A stretch of 64,000 nt of DNA from Thalassolituus sp006212115 (lineage in GTDB: Bacteria; Pseudomonadota; Gammaproteobacteria; Pseudomonadales; Oceanobacteraceae): assembly GCF_040372045.1 (NCBI RefSeq), contig NZ_BAABWH010000005.1; one strand, 5' to 3'. Below are positions 32,284 to 41,986 of this stretch, piece after piece; position 1 is the stretch's first letter; the number at the start of each line of letters is the position of its first letter. Made by a program: the position numbers and the translations under genes. Below the pieces are notes generated by a model. It worked only from the letters and a program-made list of their open reading frames with translations. It ran no database searches and was not told the DNA's origin.

Positions 32284-33176
32284 CAGTTCCGAGCTCCAAA
32301 ACTCTGATTAATCATAAAACGGCTATTGCCGCGCTGTACTTCTATCTGGGCGCGACCTTCCTGCATCACCTGATCAAGCAACGCCTGATCGGAAGACGCA
32401 TCCCCCAATTGCTGTCCGTTTATCGACAGCAACACATCACCGGGTTTCATCCCAGCTTTCAATAATATAGAACTGCCTTCAACGCGATATCCCTCACCAA
32501 CGCCAACGGACTCCAATCCAAGTCCATCAATCACCACCTCCGGTGACTGACTGGCTGCTTCGCTGGCAATCCCCATGAAATCAGAGGGTCGACGTATCCG
32601 GCTAAATCTGTCACGCAGTTCCGTGACACGTTCTTCACGGACTTCACGATCTGTGGGCGCCGGAGCCTGAGCAGAGACGCCCACGCCGCGGTTAGAAAAC
32701 TCTTCAAACTTAAGTGTCTCAAGCTTACCCGCGGTATCAAGGATCACTTTATCGGGGTACACACCAGCGAGCTTAGTACGGCCCTGAACCACGTCCCCGA
32801 CACGGTAAAAATCACCTTTACCGCCCTTCTGCGCAATAATGGCACTGGACATCTCAGCCACACTCGATTGCATAACTCCAAGCAGCTCGAGGCGTAGACG
32901 CGTATCAGGCGCATCCACTTCCTGCACAGCCACCACAGGCTCAGCACCCACCTCACCAAACAAATGATACTGAGCGGTACTGACTTGCGGCGCCGCCTGA
33001 GAGGCCGACTTACCAGCAACAGGTGCTTTCAGGGTGATGGGCTCAGGCGCCAGGACCATCCAGAAAATCGTCGCCAGAAGCCACGCAGTAAGCAAAGTCA
33101 GACTGACGTAGGCGAGACGCTTGACCCATTTCTGCCAGGGGGCGAGTTCAACAGCTTGATTCACTACTGCGACCAT
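32283..33176 (-). CDS. gspC: Type II secretion system protein C
   Basis: 297 residues. One N-terminal membrane helix (SLTLLTAWLLATIFWMVLAP), a homology-region domain (AQYHLFGEVG, VDAPDTRLRLELLGVM, VGDVVQG) and a C-terminal PDZ domain (MKPGDVLLSINGQQLGDASS). GspC links the inner-membrane platform to the GspD secretin. It lies between gspN and gspD in one operon. Confidence 0.93.
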   Translation of the reverse strand: MVAVVNQAVELAPWQKWVKRLAYVSLTLLTAWLLATIFWMVLAPEPITLKAPVAGKSASQAAPQVSTAQYHLFGEVGAEPVVAVQEVDAPDTRLRLELLGVMQSSVAEMSSAIIAQKGGKGDFYRVGDVVQGRTKLAGVYPDKVILDTAGKLETLKFEEFSNRGVGVSAQAPAPTDREVREERVTELRDRFSRIRRPSDFMGIASEAASQSPEVVIDGLGLESVGVGEGYRVEGSSILLKAGMKPGDVLLSINGQQLGDASSDQALLDQVMQEGRAQIEVQRGNSRFMINQSFGARN

Positions 33177-33196
33177 TATTAATCAAAGCGCTCAGG

Positions 33197-33976
33197 TTAT
33201 AGAAACTTCTGCGACACTTCAAAAATTACCGTGTCGGGTTCCGCTTGTTTATCAGGCCAGCTCTGTCCTGCAATATCCACAGCACGACGCAATACCGTCA
33301 TGCCCCCCCAACCATCAGGCTGCATAAACAACTGCCCTAACGGATCGCCCTCTGCGGTTGCCACAGGGACAACCAGCTTGTCACCTTCCATCATCAGATT
33401 GGCGACCAGCATCGGTAATTCGGTATCAACAGACTGGCGCTCAACCCGGGCACGGAGCTGACCACCGGAATAAACCAGCTGACCAGTAGCGTCGCTGACT
33501 TTACGATTGGCGATATCAATATTGGCATTCAGGCGACTGAGCTCGAAGTCGCCCTCGAGAGTTGCGCGCGCCTGAATTAAAAGAGGCATCAGAGCAGCAC
33601 TGTTCACATAGCCAGAGACATCCGTCAGTTGCAGCTGATCAGGCAGACCGGAAAATAAGCCGTTGGCGTGCGCCTGACCCTCGAAGCGCACATTGTCGCC
33701 AGTGGCCTTAAGCTCAAGATCCGCCGCGCCCGTCATTAATGACCACGGGCTAAGCTGCCATTCGGTCGCCACGATGCCTGCCTGAGGAATACCGAGATTG
33801 ACCCACCCCTGCCAGACAGTCCCTGCTGGATTTTCAATACGCACAGGTAAGCTACGTGCATGTGGCTCGGCGTATTTCCAGAGAAAATGAATCGGAGTGG
33901 TGGCAACCACTATCAGAGTAAAGGCCAGCAGACCAAGCAGGATGTACCACTTAGCTGACCACACGGCACGCAGCAT
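33197..33976 (-). CDS. gspN: Type II secretion system protein N
   Basis: 259 residues, a usual GspN length. N-terminal membrane helix (YILLGLLAFTLIVVATTPIH) followed by a beta-rich periplasmic domain (PAGTVWQGWVNLGIPQAGIV, LSPWSLMTGAADLELKATGD). GspN is an accessory component of some T2SS. First gene of gspN-gspC-gspD. Confidence 0.85.
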   Translation of the reverse strand: MLRAVWSAKWYILLGLLAFTLIVVATTPIHFLWKYAEPHARSLPVRIENPAGTVWQGWVNLGIPQAGIVATEWQLSPWSLMTGAADLELKATGDNVRFEGQAHANGLFSGLPDQLQLTDVSGYVNSAALMPLLIQARATLEGDFELSRLNANIDIANRKVSDATGQLVYSGGQLRARVERQSVDTELPMLVANLMMEGDKLVVPVATAEGDPLGQLFMQPDGWGGMTVLRRAVDIAGQSWPDKQAEPDTVIFEVSQKFL

Positions 33977-34111
33977 AATTTTTATATCTTTCCTTAGTTA
34001 GGCTGGACATTCTATCAGTCGGCGGGACAAATTTAACCTGAGATTACTCTGTTGGCGTAAATAATAGTCAATCAACGCGAATACGACGGAGGCAGTCAGG
34101 TTAGCACCGCA

Positions 34112-34453
34112 TTATGACAACGAAATAACAACCCGGGACAACCCTAATTCCAGCGCCAGAGCAGTATCACCGTCGGCGAGTCGTAGTTTTTGGGTACGGG
34201 TAAGCTTCTTAACGCGAAGCTCTGCCCGAAGCGCGTCGCCGTGTGTCCCCACTTTCGCAGCATAGCGCAGAGTAAGTGGTCCCTTACCGCGCAGGGATCG
34301 CGCAGTCTTGCTCTTGTTAGCCGCATGCTCATGAAATCGTCTTGCAACATCAAGGGTGATACCGCAATAGAGCTGACCCGATGCCGTTTCAATCAAGTAG
34401 AGATACCAACAGGTCTGCGGCTCAACAGCCACAGTGTTATTTTCTTCAGTCAT
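34112..34453 (-). CDS. GIY-YIG nuclease superfamily protein (UPF0213)
   Basis: 113 residues. CWYLYLIETASGQLYCGITL corresponds to the GIY-YIG core (YLY...YCG), followed by RRFHEHAAN and a KARSLRGKGPL-like basic stretch. Small stand-alone UPF0213/YhbQ-type proteins are putative endonucleases of uncertain role. Divergent from trhA, with about 75 bp between. Confidence 0.85.
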   Translation of the reverse strand: MTEENNTVAVEPQTCWYLYLIETASGQLYCGITLDVARRFHEHAANKSKTARSLRGKGPLTLRYAAKVGTHGDALRAELRVKKLTRTQKLRLADGDTALALELGLSRVVISLS

Positions 34454-34528
34454 GTTTGCAGTATGCCAGCTTTACCGTATCGTGTGGCTTTTGCGGTCTT
34501 CTCTGCTTTTTAGCATAGGGTTTTGAGT

Positions 34529-35197
34529 ATGCATTCTGTTTTCCGCGATCCCATCAGCGGTCTCTCTCACTTGCTGGGCGCTCTGTTTGCCATTGTCGCC
34601 CTGTGCATCCTGATGGTTCGCGCCGCGACCTATGGCTCCACACTTCATATCGTCGCATTCGCTGTTTTTGGTACCACTTTACTGATGATGTTTGCCAGTA
34701 GCGCGCTCTACCACCTGGTGCACGCACCTGCGCATGTCATTCTATGGCTGAAGCGTATCGATCACATGGCGATATTCATGCTGATCGCAGGCACTTATAC
34801 ACCCTTTTGCCTCATCCCACTGGCTGGCGATACTGGATTAGGGTTATTGATCGCTGTGTGGGGGCTCGCCGTGGCAGGAATCGGGTTAAAACTTTTCTGG
34901 ATTACGGCCCCGCGCTGGCTGTCGACGGTTGTGTACGTTGCTATGGGCTGGCTGGTTGTATTCGCCTATGAGCCAGCCATGGAGCGCGTCCCCGAAGGCG
35001 CTTTACTGTGGTTACTATACGGCGGCATCGCTTACTCGATCGGCGCAGTTGTATACGCACTGCGCTGGCCCGATCCCTGGCCCCGCTGGGTAGGGTTCCA
35101 CGAAATATGGCATGTCTTCGTGATGGCCGGTGCGTTCTGCCATTTCTGGGCAGTCGCGTTCCATTTACCTCAGGTTGTTGTTGGAGCAAACCCATGA
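34529..35197 (+). CDS. trhA: Hemolysin III/TrhA family membrane protein
   Basis: 222 residues from the ATG at 34529 (AGGG eight bases upstream; a TTG at 34523 is too close to it). Seven membrane segments and the PAQR/hemolysin-III motifs SSALYHLVHAP, RIDHMAIFMLIAGTYTPF and FHEIWHVFVMAGAFCHF. The E. coli homologue influences membrane-energy homeostasis. Its stop overlaps the arfB start (ATGA). Confidence 0.88.
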   Translation: MHSVFRDPISGLSHLLGALFAIVALCILMVRAATYGSTLHIVAFAVFGTTLLMMFASSALYHLVHAPAHVILWLKRIDHMAIFMLIAGTYTPFCLIPLAGDTGLGLLIAVWGLAVAGIGLKLFWITAPRWLSTVVYVAMGWLVVFAYEPAMERVPEGALLWLLYGGIAYSIGAVVYALRWPDPWPRWVGFHEIWHVFVMAGAFCHFWAVAFHLPQVVVGANP

Positions 35198-35613
35198 ATG
35201 AGGGACTGTACATTAACCACCGGATCACACTGCCTTGGGCAGAGATCAATCTGAAAGCCATCCGTGCTCAAGGTGCAGGGGGGCAGAACGTCAATAAAGT
35301 CTCATCGGCGATTCACCTCCGATTTGATGTCCGGCGCTCCTCTCTACCCGATGATGTCAAAGAAGACCTGCTGAAACTGGACGACCAGCGCCTGACACAA
35401 GACGGCACCATCATTATCAAAGCCCAGCGATTCAGGACTCAGGAAAAAAACCGGGAAGATGCTCTGCAACGCTTACAGCAAGTAATCAGAGCGGCCATGC
35501 ACAAAGACAAACCACGTGTTGCGACACGCCCTACCCGCGCATCTCAGCGCCGACGCGTCGAGAAAAAAGTCCAGCGAGGACAGATCAAAGCCATGCGGGG
35601 GCGGGTCCAGTGA
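35194..35613 (+). CDS. arfB: Alternative ribosome-rescue peptidyl-tRNA hydrolase
   Basis: 139 residues from the ATG at 35194, with TTGGAG upstream. The catalytic GGQ is in RAQGAGGQNVNKVSSAIHLR, and the basic C-terminal tail (RPTRASQRRRVEKKVQRGQI) enters the empty mRNA channel of stalled ribosomes. Releases peptides on non-stop ribosomes. Overlaps the trhA stop by four bases, so coupled. Confidence 0.93.
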   Translation: MNEGLYINHRITLPWAEINLKAIRAQGAGGQNVNKVSSAIHLRFDVRRSSLPDDVKEDLLKLDDQRLTQDGTIIIKAQRFRTQEKNREDALQRLQQVIRAAMHKDKPRVATRPTRASQRRRVEKKVQRGQIKAMRGRVQ

Positions 35614-35629
35614 CCCGACCTGATAGTCG

Positions 35630-36475
35630 TCACATACTCTTACTTCGGCGATACTTTCTGATCACCGCATACGCACTCTGAATATCCTGAGCTTTCGACT
35701 TGGCGCGCTCGACTTCCGCGGCCGACACACCGCGCGCTGATAGTTTGTCCGGATGGTGCTCGCTCATTAACCGTCGGAAGGTCTGTTTCAACTCGTCATC
35801 CGATACATCCGGCGATAACCCCAGAACCTTATATGCACGGCGCACTTCCCGAGGCATCAACAATTCGGCTTTGCGTGGCTGCGTCTTCTGAAACGTGCGA
35901 TCTTTTGTTCGTGCCCGTGTTTCCCAGTTTGCTCGCTCGTCATTCCGATATAACCACCAGTAGTACTTCACCGGAGGAATACCAAATGTCGCTGCGACCC
36001 GCTTCAGGACTTTACGCTGGGCCCGCGCGATACGCTCTTCTGATCGCGCCACCTTAACCAAAAGTGAAAAGAAGGTTTCGTACTGATTGACCGGCATACT
36101 GGTTTTCAACGTTTGCAGATCGCGCTCAAGCTTATAACTGCTCTGTTTCCCCTCTGAGAACAGGCGCACCGCCAAATTACGACGTTCTCCGGTCATACCC
36201 AGCGCTTCCATGACTCGTTCCGCGGCCTTAATTTCAGCTTCGCTGACCCGGCCATCGGCTTTGGCCAGATGACCCATAATTCGAAACAAGGCGCTGAGGT
36301 GCTCCTGGGCCATAGGTCCCATAGGAGGCTGCTTCGCTTTTTCGGCAAAACGATCTAACAGGTGTCCAGCGATCACACCCACAATCAGTCCCAGCGGCCC
36401 GCCTGTTACAAGGCCAATTGCCGCTCCTGAAGCCTTCCCCACCCAGATACGATTGCTATCACTCAAGGGTTTCAT
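35630..36475 (-). CDS. djlA: DjlA-like co-chaperone with TerB and J domains
   Basis: 281 residues from the ATG at 36475, which overlaps the murU stop (ATGA); a longer frame runs into murU and is rejected. N-terminal Gly-rich membrane segment (GAAIGLVTGGPLGLIVGVIA), TerB-like domain (LFRIMGHLAKADGRVSEAEI) and C-terminal J domain with HPD (RRLMSEHHPDKLSARGVS). This is the membrane-anchored DnaJ-type partner of DnaK. Confidence 0.9.
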   Translation of the reverse strand: MKPLSDSNRIWVGKASGAAIGLVTGGPLGLIVGVIAGHLLDRFAEKAKQPPMGPMAQEHLSALFRIMGHLAKADGRVSEAEIKAAERVMEALGMTGERRNLAVRLFSEGKQSSYKLERDLQTLKTSMPVNQYETFFSLLVKVARSEERIARAQRKVLKRVAATFGIPPVKYYWWLYRNDERANWETRARTKDRTFQKTQPRKAELLMPREVRRAYKVLGLSPDVSDDELKQTFRRLMSEHHPDKLSARGVSAAEVERAKSKAQDIQSAYAVIRKYRRSKSM

Positions 36476-37167
36476 CGCGGCACTCCCGCCGACTCCGCAG
36501 ACAAGGTTTGCTCGAGAAGCGCGAGTCTTTCTGGCGTACCCACATCTACCCAACGACCGTCAAGATGACGCCCGAGCAAACGACCACCCTTCATTGCCGA
36601 ACGCAGCATTGGCGCAAGCGGATACGCCCCTGCAGTAGCGTCTGACCAAAGCGCCGGTGACAATACACTGATGCCACTGAACGTCAGTTGCGGTTCGTTG
36701 ATCACTCTACCGCCCTGTAAGGCAAAATCCCCTTTTGGATTGTGGTTTGGGTTATCCACCAGCCACAGACATCCCAGAGCATCTTCCGAGCTAGCCTGAA
36801 TGATCTTATGCTCAAGCGCATTGCTGTAATCCCAATCTGTCCATACGTCGCCGTTAATCAGCAAAAATGGTTGAGTCCCCAATAAATCTAACGCCTGATA
36901 GACACCACCACCGGTTTCCAACGCTTCCTGCTCAGGTGAGTACCTGATCGTCAGCCCCCACTGACTGCCATCACCGAGTGCCTCTTCTATTTGCTGCCCG
37001 AGCCAGGCGTGGTTGATCACCACATCTTTGATACCAGCTGCAGCCAACTTCTCGAGGTGGTGCACAATGAGAGGCTTTCCGCATAGGGGAATCAGTGGTT
37101 TCGGGCAGGTGTCAGTTAACGGCGCCATCCGAGTACCCCGGCCGGCGGCAAGTATCATGGCTTTCAT
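36472..37167 (-). CDS. murU: N-acetylmuramate-1-phosphate uridylyltransferase
   Basis: 231 residues. Nucleotidyltransferase start MKAMILAAGRGTRMAPLTDT, with PKPLIPLCGKPLIVHHLEKL and LLINGDVWTDWDY. With AmgK it makes UDP-MurNAc from recycled MurNAc, bypassing de novo synthesis and its fosfomycin-sensitive step. Start overlaps the amgK stop (TAATG). Standard synteny amgK-murU-djlA. Confidence 0.93.
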   Translation of the reverse strand: MKAMILAAGRGTRMAPLTDTCPKPLIPLCGKPLIVHHLEKLAAAGIKDVVINHAWLGQQIEEALGDGSQWGLTIRYSPEQEALETGGGVYQALDLLGTQPFLLINGDVWTDWDYSNALEHKIIQASSEDALGCLWLVDNPNHNPKGDFALQGGRVINEPQLTFSGISVLSPALWSDATAGAYPLAPMLRSAMKGGRLLGRHLDGRWVDVGTPERLALLEQTLSAESAGVPR

Positions 37168-38198
37168 TACAGGCCCTGCTCCAGAACTGGGAAAAATCTC
37201 TGATCGAGCCAGTCGGCAAAAGCGCTGAACTGAGTATGCCGCCCAGCCACCTCACGGAGATACAGACAGGTATTAGGGATATCCGCCAGATACCCCGGTT
37301 TACCATCACGAATATTGAGACGCGCAAAAATCCCAGCGGCCTTGAGATGTCGCTGCATCCCCATCAGATCGAATGCGATAACAAAATCCTGATACTCGCT
37401 CTCAAGAAGACCTGCGTGCACTGCTTTATCGAAGTAGTAATGACAAAGTTCATCAACAATCTGCTGTGGCCAACGGACATAGCAATCGCGCAGCAAAGAC
37501 ACCAGATCGTACGTAAGAGGCCCGGACACAGCATCCTGAAAATCAATGACCCCAATGCCGTCATCCGCGCACAACATCAGGTTACGCGAGTGATAATCAC
37601 GATGAACCACCACACTGGGTTGCACCATCGCCGACGCAACGAGCTTTTGCGCGACGTCGCTCAACACTGCGTTATCTGCATCAGCAAGCGTCATACCAAG
37701 CTGTTCCCCACACAACCAGTCGGGGAACAATGCCATTTCCTGACGTAGCAGGGTTTCATCATAGGCGGGATAGGAGGGATAGCCGGGTACCGACCCCGTT
37801 GGCATACTCTGAATGCTGATCAGCTCATCAATCGCTTTTTTATACAGATTGACTACCTGTTCGCTGCTCGCACCTTCATGCAATGCTGGCCACAACAGCT
37901 GATCACCAAAATCCTCCAGAAGCATAAACCCGAGCTCGATATCTTCGGCGATTACAGCTGGCACACGAATGCCCTGTTCCGCCCACTGACGCGCAATACG
38001 GATAAAACGCGGGTTATCTTCTTTATCCGGCGGCGCATCCACGCAAATCCAGTTTTGCTGCTGACCATGCAATCTGAAATAACGACGAAAACTGGCGTCA
38101 CCAGACACAACACTCAACTCGTTATGCAGTGATTGGCCTGTCAGTTGCTGAATCTGTCCCACTGCCCATTGTGCAAGGTGATCCCTGCGCTGATCCAT
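37167..38198 (-). CDS. amgK: Anomeric MurNAc/GlcNAc kinase
   Basis: 343 residues, aminoglycoside-phosphotransferase-like kinase fold: VSGDASFRRYFRLHG, VVVHRDYHSRNLMLCADDGI (catalytic loop) and GVIDFQDAVSGPLTYDLVSL (metal-binding DFQDA). Phosphorylates the anomeric carbon of MurNAc in peptidoglycan recycling. Divergent from lptD across about 106 bp. Confidence 0.93.
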   Translation of the reverse strand: MDQRRDHLAQWAVGQIQQLTGQSLHNELSVVSGDASFRRYFRLHGQQQNWICVDAPPDKEDNPRFIRIARQWAEQGIRVPAVIAEDIELGFMLLEDFGDQLLWPALHEGASSEQVVNLYKKAIDELISIQSMPTGSVPGYPSYPAYDETLLRQEMALFPDWLCGEQLGMTLADADNAVLSDVAQKLVASAMVQPSVVVHRDYHSRNLMLCADDGIGVIDFQDAVSGPLTYDLVSLLRDCYVRWPQQIVDELCHYYFDKAVHAGLLESEYQDFVIAFDLMGMQRHLKAAGIFARLNIRDGKPGYLADIPNTCLYLREVAGRHTQFSAFADWLDQRFFPVLEQGL

Positions 38199-38304
38199 GC
38201 TGGCCTCTCGGTGTCAGTCGTTCTAGAATTGGCCCCGGAAACGGCGCCGTATTGAGCGGCTAAAGATAACATAATTCATCTGGGAATCGCGCCTGCCGCC
38301 TTAC

Positions 38305-40716
38305 ATGACTGATCTGAAACGACTTCACCGATATCCATACGCTGTTACGACGATACTGGCCACCAGCCTGAGTATCGCGACCAGTGCGTCTGCCGAAAGC
38401 AGTATTAATTACGAGGCGCTGGGTTGGACTCCCAGATCGGCGTTAACGCAGGAACAAACAGCAACTCTTCCAGCATTTTGCTCTGGCATGTATCTGGTGG
38501 CTACACCGCAAACTCTGGACAGTGACCGCATTGAAGCAGAGGCCGACGAAGGTACGCTCACTCGTGCCGGTGCAATTACGCTCGAAGGCGACGTAGTATT
38601 TCAACGCTACGATCAACTACTGCGAGCGGACTATGCGCAGTGGTATCCGGAACAACGAAAAGCGAACCTCGAAGGTCATGTCTCGATTACCACCCCCGGC
38701 ATGACGCTAGGCGGTGAAGAAGCCACAATCGATGACAATGCCGGTACCATTGAGCTGAATCGAAGCGCTTGGGTGATTGCCGAGCGACATCTGCGTGGCA
38801 CGGCTGAGCAGCTGGCGTCGCCAGAAAATGAAATCCTGACTATGCAGGGCGCGACACTCACGTTCTGCGAACCGGGCCAGAACGACTGGGACATCGCCGC
38901 CAGCGAATTAACACTGGATCAGGCAGCTGGGTTTGGTACTGCATGGCACACGCGCCTGCGGGTGGGTGAAGTGCCGGTCCTCTACCTGCCGTACTATCGT
39001 TTTCCCATCGACGACCGCCGTCTGACCGGCTTCCTCGACCCTTCCCTGTCGATCAACGGAATGGGGCAGGCTGAAGACATTCAGATCCCGTTTTATCTCA
39101 ATATTGCCCCAAATTTTGACGCGACCATTACTGCGCACCATGTCCTTGATCATGGCCTGTTGTGGGAAAACCAGCTGAGACATAAATCAGAGCTGCTTGG
39201 TGACGGAGAATTGAATTACGGCATATTGGGTAACGATGAGCAGACGGGAGAAGAACGCTCGCTGGTGAATTACTCACAAAGCGGAAACTGGGGCAAACGC
39301 TGGAGCCATGAGCTTCTGTACAACAACGTCAGCGACGACGATTACTTCTCCGATATGAACCCCAGCGCATCAGTGTATCGTAGTTCGCACCTCCCGAGGC
39401 GTGGTCGGATCAGCTACACCACAAACCCGTTCAAAGCGTCTGTATTGGCTGAAAGCTTCCAGACTACAGATGAAGATATTTCACTCAGCAATCGTCCATA
39501 CCGACGATTGCCGCAGGTCAGCCTCAGTTACGAGCCCTCTACATACGGACTATTGAACGTAGAGCAAACTCTTCAGGTTACCCGGTTCAACCGCGAAAGC
39601 AGTGCCATCATTAACGATAGCCAACAAACACTCAGTGGACGCGCGGCGCTGAACGGCGATCGAGTAGTATCAGATACACGAATTGCCTATCCAATGACCC
39701 AGCCCTATGGCTTTTTCACACCCGCTCTTGATTACCGCTATCGCCAGTACCACTTGTACGACGCTGAGCCCACCGGTGACGACGAAACACCCTCGTTTGG
39801 AGCTCCGCGCCTGACCCTCGATGGCGGTTTATTCTTCGAACGGGAAACACGTCTTCTGGGAACTGACTATATTCAAACGTTAGAGCCACGGCTCCTGTAT
39901 GCCTACAGCCCTTATCGCGCGGATCAACAGGATATCCCGGCCTTTGACACCAAAGCGACCAGTGTCACCTACTCCAGCCTGTTTACCGGCGATCGCTTTA
40001 CCGGCAGCGACCGGCTTGCTGATCTGAATCAAATCAGCACCGGCGTGACTACTCGCTACATTCGCGACGACGGTTTTGAGCAATTCCGGGCTGGTGTTGG
40101 CCAGATCTGGTACTTCCGCGACCGCGAAGTCACCATCGATGAGTCCGACGACGAGTATTTACAGCGACACTCATCCAGCACGCTTGGCGAAGCAGAATGG
40201 AACCCGACCACCGACTGGACGGTCTTCTCATTTCTGGAGTGGGATTCGCACGACGACTACCTGCGCCAGCAACGCTACGGTATTCGTTTCCGTGACAACG
40301 AGAACCACATGCTCAGCATCAGCAGCACTCAGAATGAGAGCCGCGACCCAGATAGCGAAAGCAGCTACAATACGCACCAGGTTGATGCCAGTGCATTCTG
40401 GGCAATCAACGATCGCTGGGCACTGTTCGGACGCCAATTGCGCGACCTGAAAGATTACGAGATCAACGAACCTAAGCCGGTCGATCCCGTACTTGAATCA
40501 CTGGCAGGATTCGAATATCAGAACTGCTGCTGGCGAGCGCAGTTCACTTACCGGGAGAGTTCACCGCGTAGTTCCGGCGAGTTCACCACCGACAAACGCT
40601 ATGGTTTTATGCTGAGCATACAGCTGAAAGGCCTGACCACACTGGGCAGCGGTACAGATACTCTGTTGTCCGAAAGCATTTATGGATACTCAAGACGCCA
40701 ATACCATGACTATTAA
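38305..40716 (+). CDS. lptD: LPS-assembly outer-membrane protein LptD
   Basis: 803 residues. Signal peptide near residues 1-30 (ends SASA), an OstA/LptA-like jellyroll (DRIEAEADEGTLTRAGAITL, EGDVVFQRYDQLL) and a large C-terminal barrel. Cysteines fit the disulfide scheme: one near the N-terminus (FCSGM), one in LTFCEPGQNDWD and the late pair in FEYQNCCWRAQFTYR. Inserts LPS into the outer leaflet with LptE. Overlaps the surA start by 11 bases. Confidence 0.95.
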   Translation: MTDLKRLHRYPYAVTTILATSLSIATSASAESSINYEALGWTPRSALTQEQTATLPAFCSGMYLVATPQTLDSDRIEAEADEGTLTRAGAITLEGDVVFQRYDQLLRADYAQWYPEQRKANLEGHVSITTPGMTLGGEEATIDDNAGTIELNRSAWVIAERHLRGTAEQLASPENEILTMQGATLTFCEPGQNDWDIAASELTLDQAAGFGTAWHTRLRVGEVPVLYLPYYRFPIDDRRLTGFLDPSLSINGMGQAEDIQIPFYLNIAPNFDATITAHHVLDHGLLWENQLRHKSELLGDGELNYGILGNDEQTGEERSLVNYSQSGNWGKRWSHELLYNNVSDDDYFSDMNPSASVYRSSHLPRRGRISYTTNPFKASVLAESFQTTDEDISLSNRPYRRLPQVSLSYEPSTYGLLNVEQTLQVTRFNRESSAIINDSQQTLSGRAALNGDRVVSDTRIAYPMTQPYGFFTPALDYRYRQYHLYDAEPTGDDETPSFGAPRLTLDGGLFFERETRLLGTDYIQTLEPRLLYAYSPYRADQQDIPAFDTKATSVTYSSLFTGDRFTGSDRLADLNQISTGVTTRYIRDDGFEQFRAGVGQIWYFRDREVTIDESDDEYLQRHSSSTLGEAEWNPTTDWTVFSFLEWDSHDDYLRQQRYGIRFRDNENHMLSISSTQNESRDPDSESSYNTHQVDASAFWAINDRWALFGRQLRDLKDYEINEPKPVDPVLESLAGFEYQNCCWRAQFTYRESSPRSSGEFTTDKRYGFMLSIQLKGLTTLGSGTDTLLSESIYGYSRRQYHDY

Positions 40717-41986
40717 GCAATTGATCATCACCGCACTGGCACTGACCGTCAGCTCTTTCGTGCAAGCCGCCCCTCAGCTTCTGGATCGGGTGGTGGCGGT
40801 CGTCGACGACGACATCATTATGCAGAGTGAGCTTGATCAGCGCATCAAAACCGTTGGTGTACAGAACAACGAAAACGACCTGCCCGAAGAAGGAACGCTC
40901 AAAGAACAAGTTCTGGAGCGCATGATCACGGAAAGCGTACAACTGCAAATGGCGGATCGTGCTGGCATTCGTATCAGTGAATCGCAACTCGACGACGCAA
41001 TGAGCCGTATCGCGGCTCAAAACGGCATGAGCCTGAGTCAATTCCAGCAAGCCATGGCCAGCGAAGGGGTCTCTTTCGCCTACGCCCGCGAACAGATCCG
41101 TAATGAGATGCGCATCAGCCGGGTGCAGCAGTATCAAGTAGGCGAACGTATTCAGATTACCGATCAGGACATCGACTATTTCCTCGCATCGGACATCGGT
41201 CGGATTGCCTCCGCTGCGGAATTCCGTTTGCGCCATATTCTGCTCTCTGTTCGCTCAGGAGCGGCCCCCGAAGAGTACAAAGCGGCGGAAAGTAAAGCCA
41301 ACAAGCTGGTTGCTGAACTCCGTGACGGCGCGGAGTTCGCCCGTATTGCCATGGCTGAATCCCAGGGTCGCACAGCTCTAAATGGTGGCGACATGGGCTG
41401 GCGTAAAGAAGCGCAACTGCCTTCTCTATTTGCCGATATTGCTCCCAACATGTCCATCGGCGACATTTCCGATCCAATCCGTACTGCCAGTGGTTTCCAC
41501 ATTATCAAGCTCGAAGACAAGCGCGGCGGTAACTCACAAGTCATTCAGCAGGCAGAAGTCCGTCATATTCTGATCACCCCCAACGAGGTGCGGGATCAGG
41601 ATCAGGCGCGCGACCTGATTAACCAGATTTACGAACGCCTGAAAGCCGGGGCCGATTTTGCCGAGCTGGCTCGCGAATACAGCGATGACCCGGGTAGCGG
41701 TGCTGGCGGTGGCGACCTCGGATGGGTTTCACCGGGCGACATGGTGCCAGAATTCGAACAAGCTATGACGGTCACAGCCACCGGCGAAATAAGCACACCA
41801 GTTCGAAGTCAGTTTGGCTGGCACGTACTCGAAGTGACCGACCGTCGCGAAGCCGACATCGGTGAAGAAGTACAACGCAATCAGGTGCGCCAGATGTTGT
41901 ATGGCCGACGGTTTGAGGAAGAACTTCCGATCTGGCTACGCAAAATCCGCTCCGAAGCCTACGTCGATGTGAAGGAACAACTGTGA
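40706..41986 (+). CDS. surA: Periplasmic chaperone and prolyl isomerase SurA
   Basis: 426 residues from the ATG at 40706, giving signal peptide MTIKQLIITALALTVSSFVQ. The ATG at 40682 would add eight polar residues. N-terminal chaperone region (LDRVVAVVDDDIIMQSELDQ) and two parvulin domains (RLRHILLSVR; VRHILITPNE with GGGDLGWVSPGDMVPEFEQA). Folds outer-membrane barrels, including LptD. Ends in GTGA overlap with pdxA. Confidence 0.94.
   Translation: MTIKQLIITALALTVSSFVQAAPQLLDRVVAVVDDDIIMQSELDQRIKTVGVQNNENDLPEEGTLKEQVLERMITESVQLQMADRAGIRISESQLDDAMSRIAAQNGMSLSQFQQAMASEGVSFAYAREQIRNEMRISRVQQYQVGERIQITDQDIDYFLASDIGRIASAAEFRLRHILLSVRSGAAPEEYKAAESKANKLVAELRDGAEFARIAMAESQGRTALNGGDMGWRKEAQLPSLFADIAPNMSIGDISDPIRTASGFHIIKLEDKRGGNSQVIQQAEVRHILITPNEVRDQDQARDLINQIYERLKAGADFAELAREYSDDPGSGAGGGDLGWVSPGDMVPEFEQAMTVTATGEISTPVRSQFGWHVLEVTDRREADIGEEVQRNQVRQMLYGRRFEEELPIWLRKIRSEAYVDVKEQL

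Noticed and set aside
40607..41236. 209-codon open frame on the minus strand
   Set aside because: Antisense to lptD 3' end and surA; no recognisable domain.
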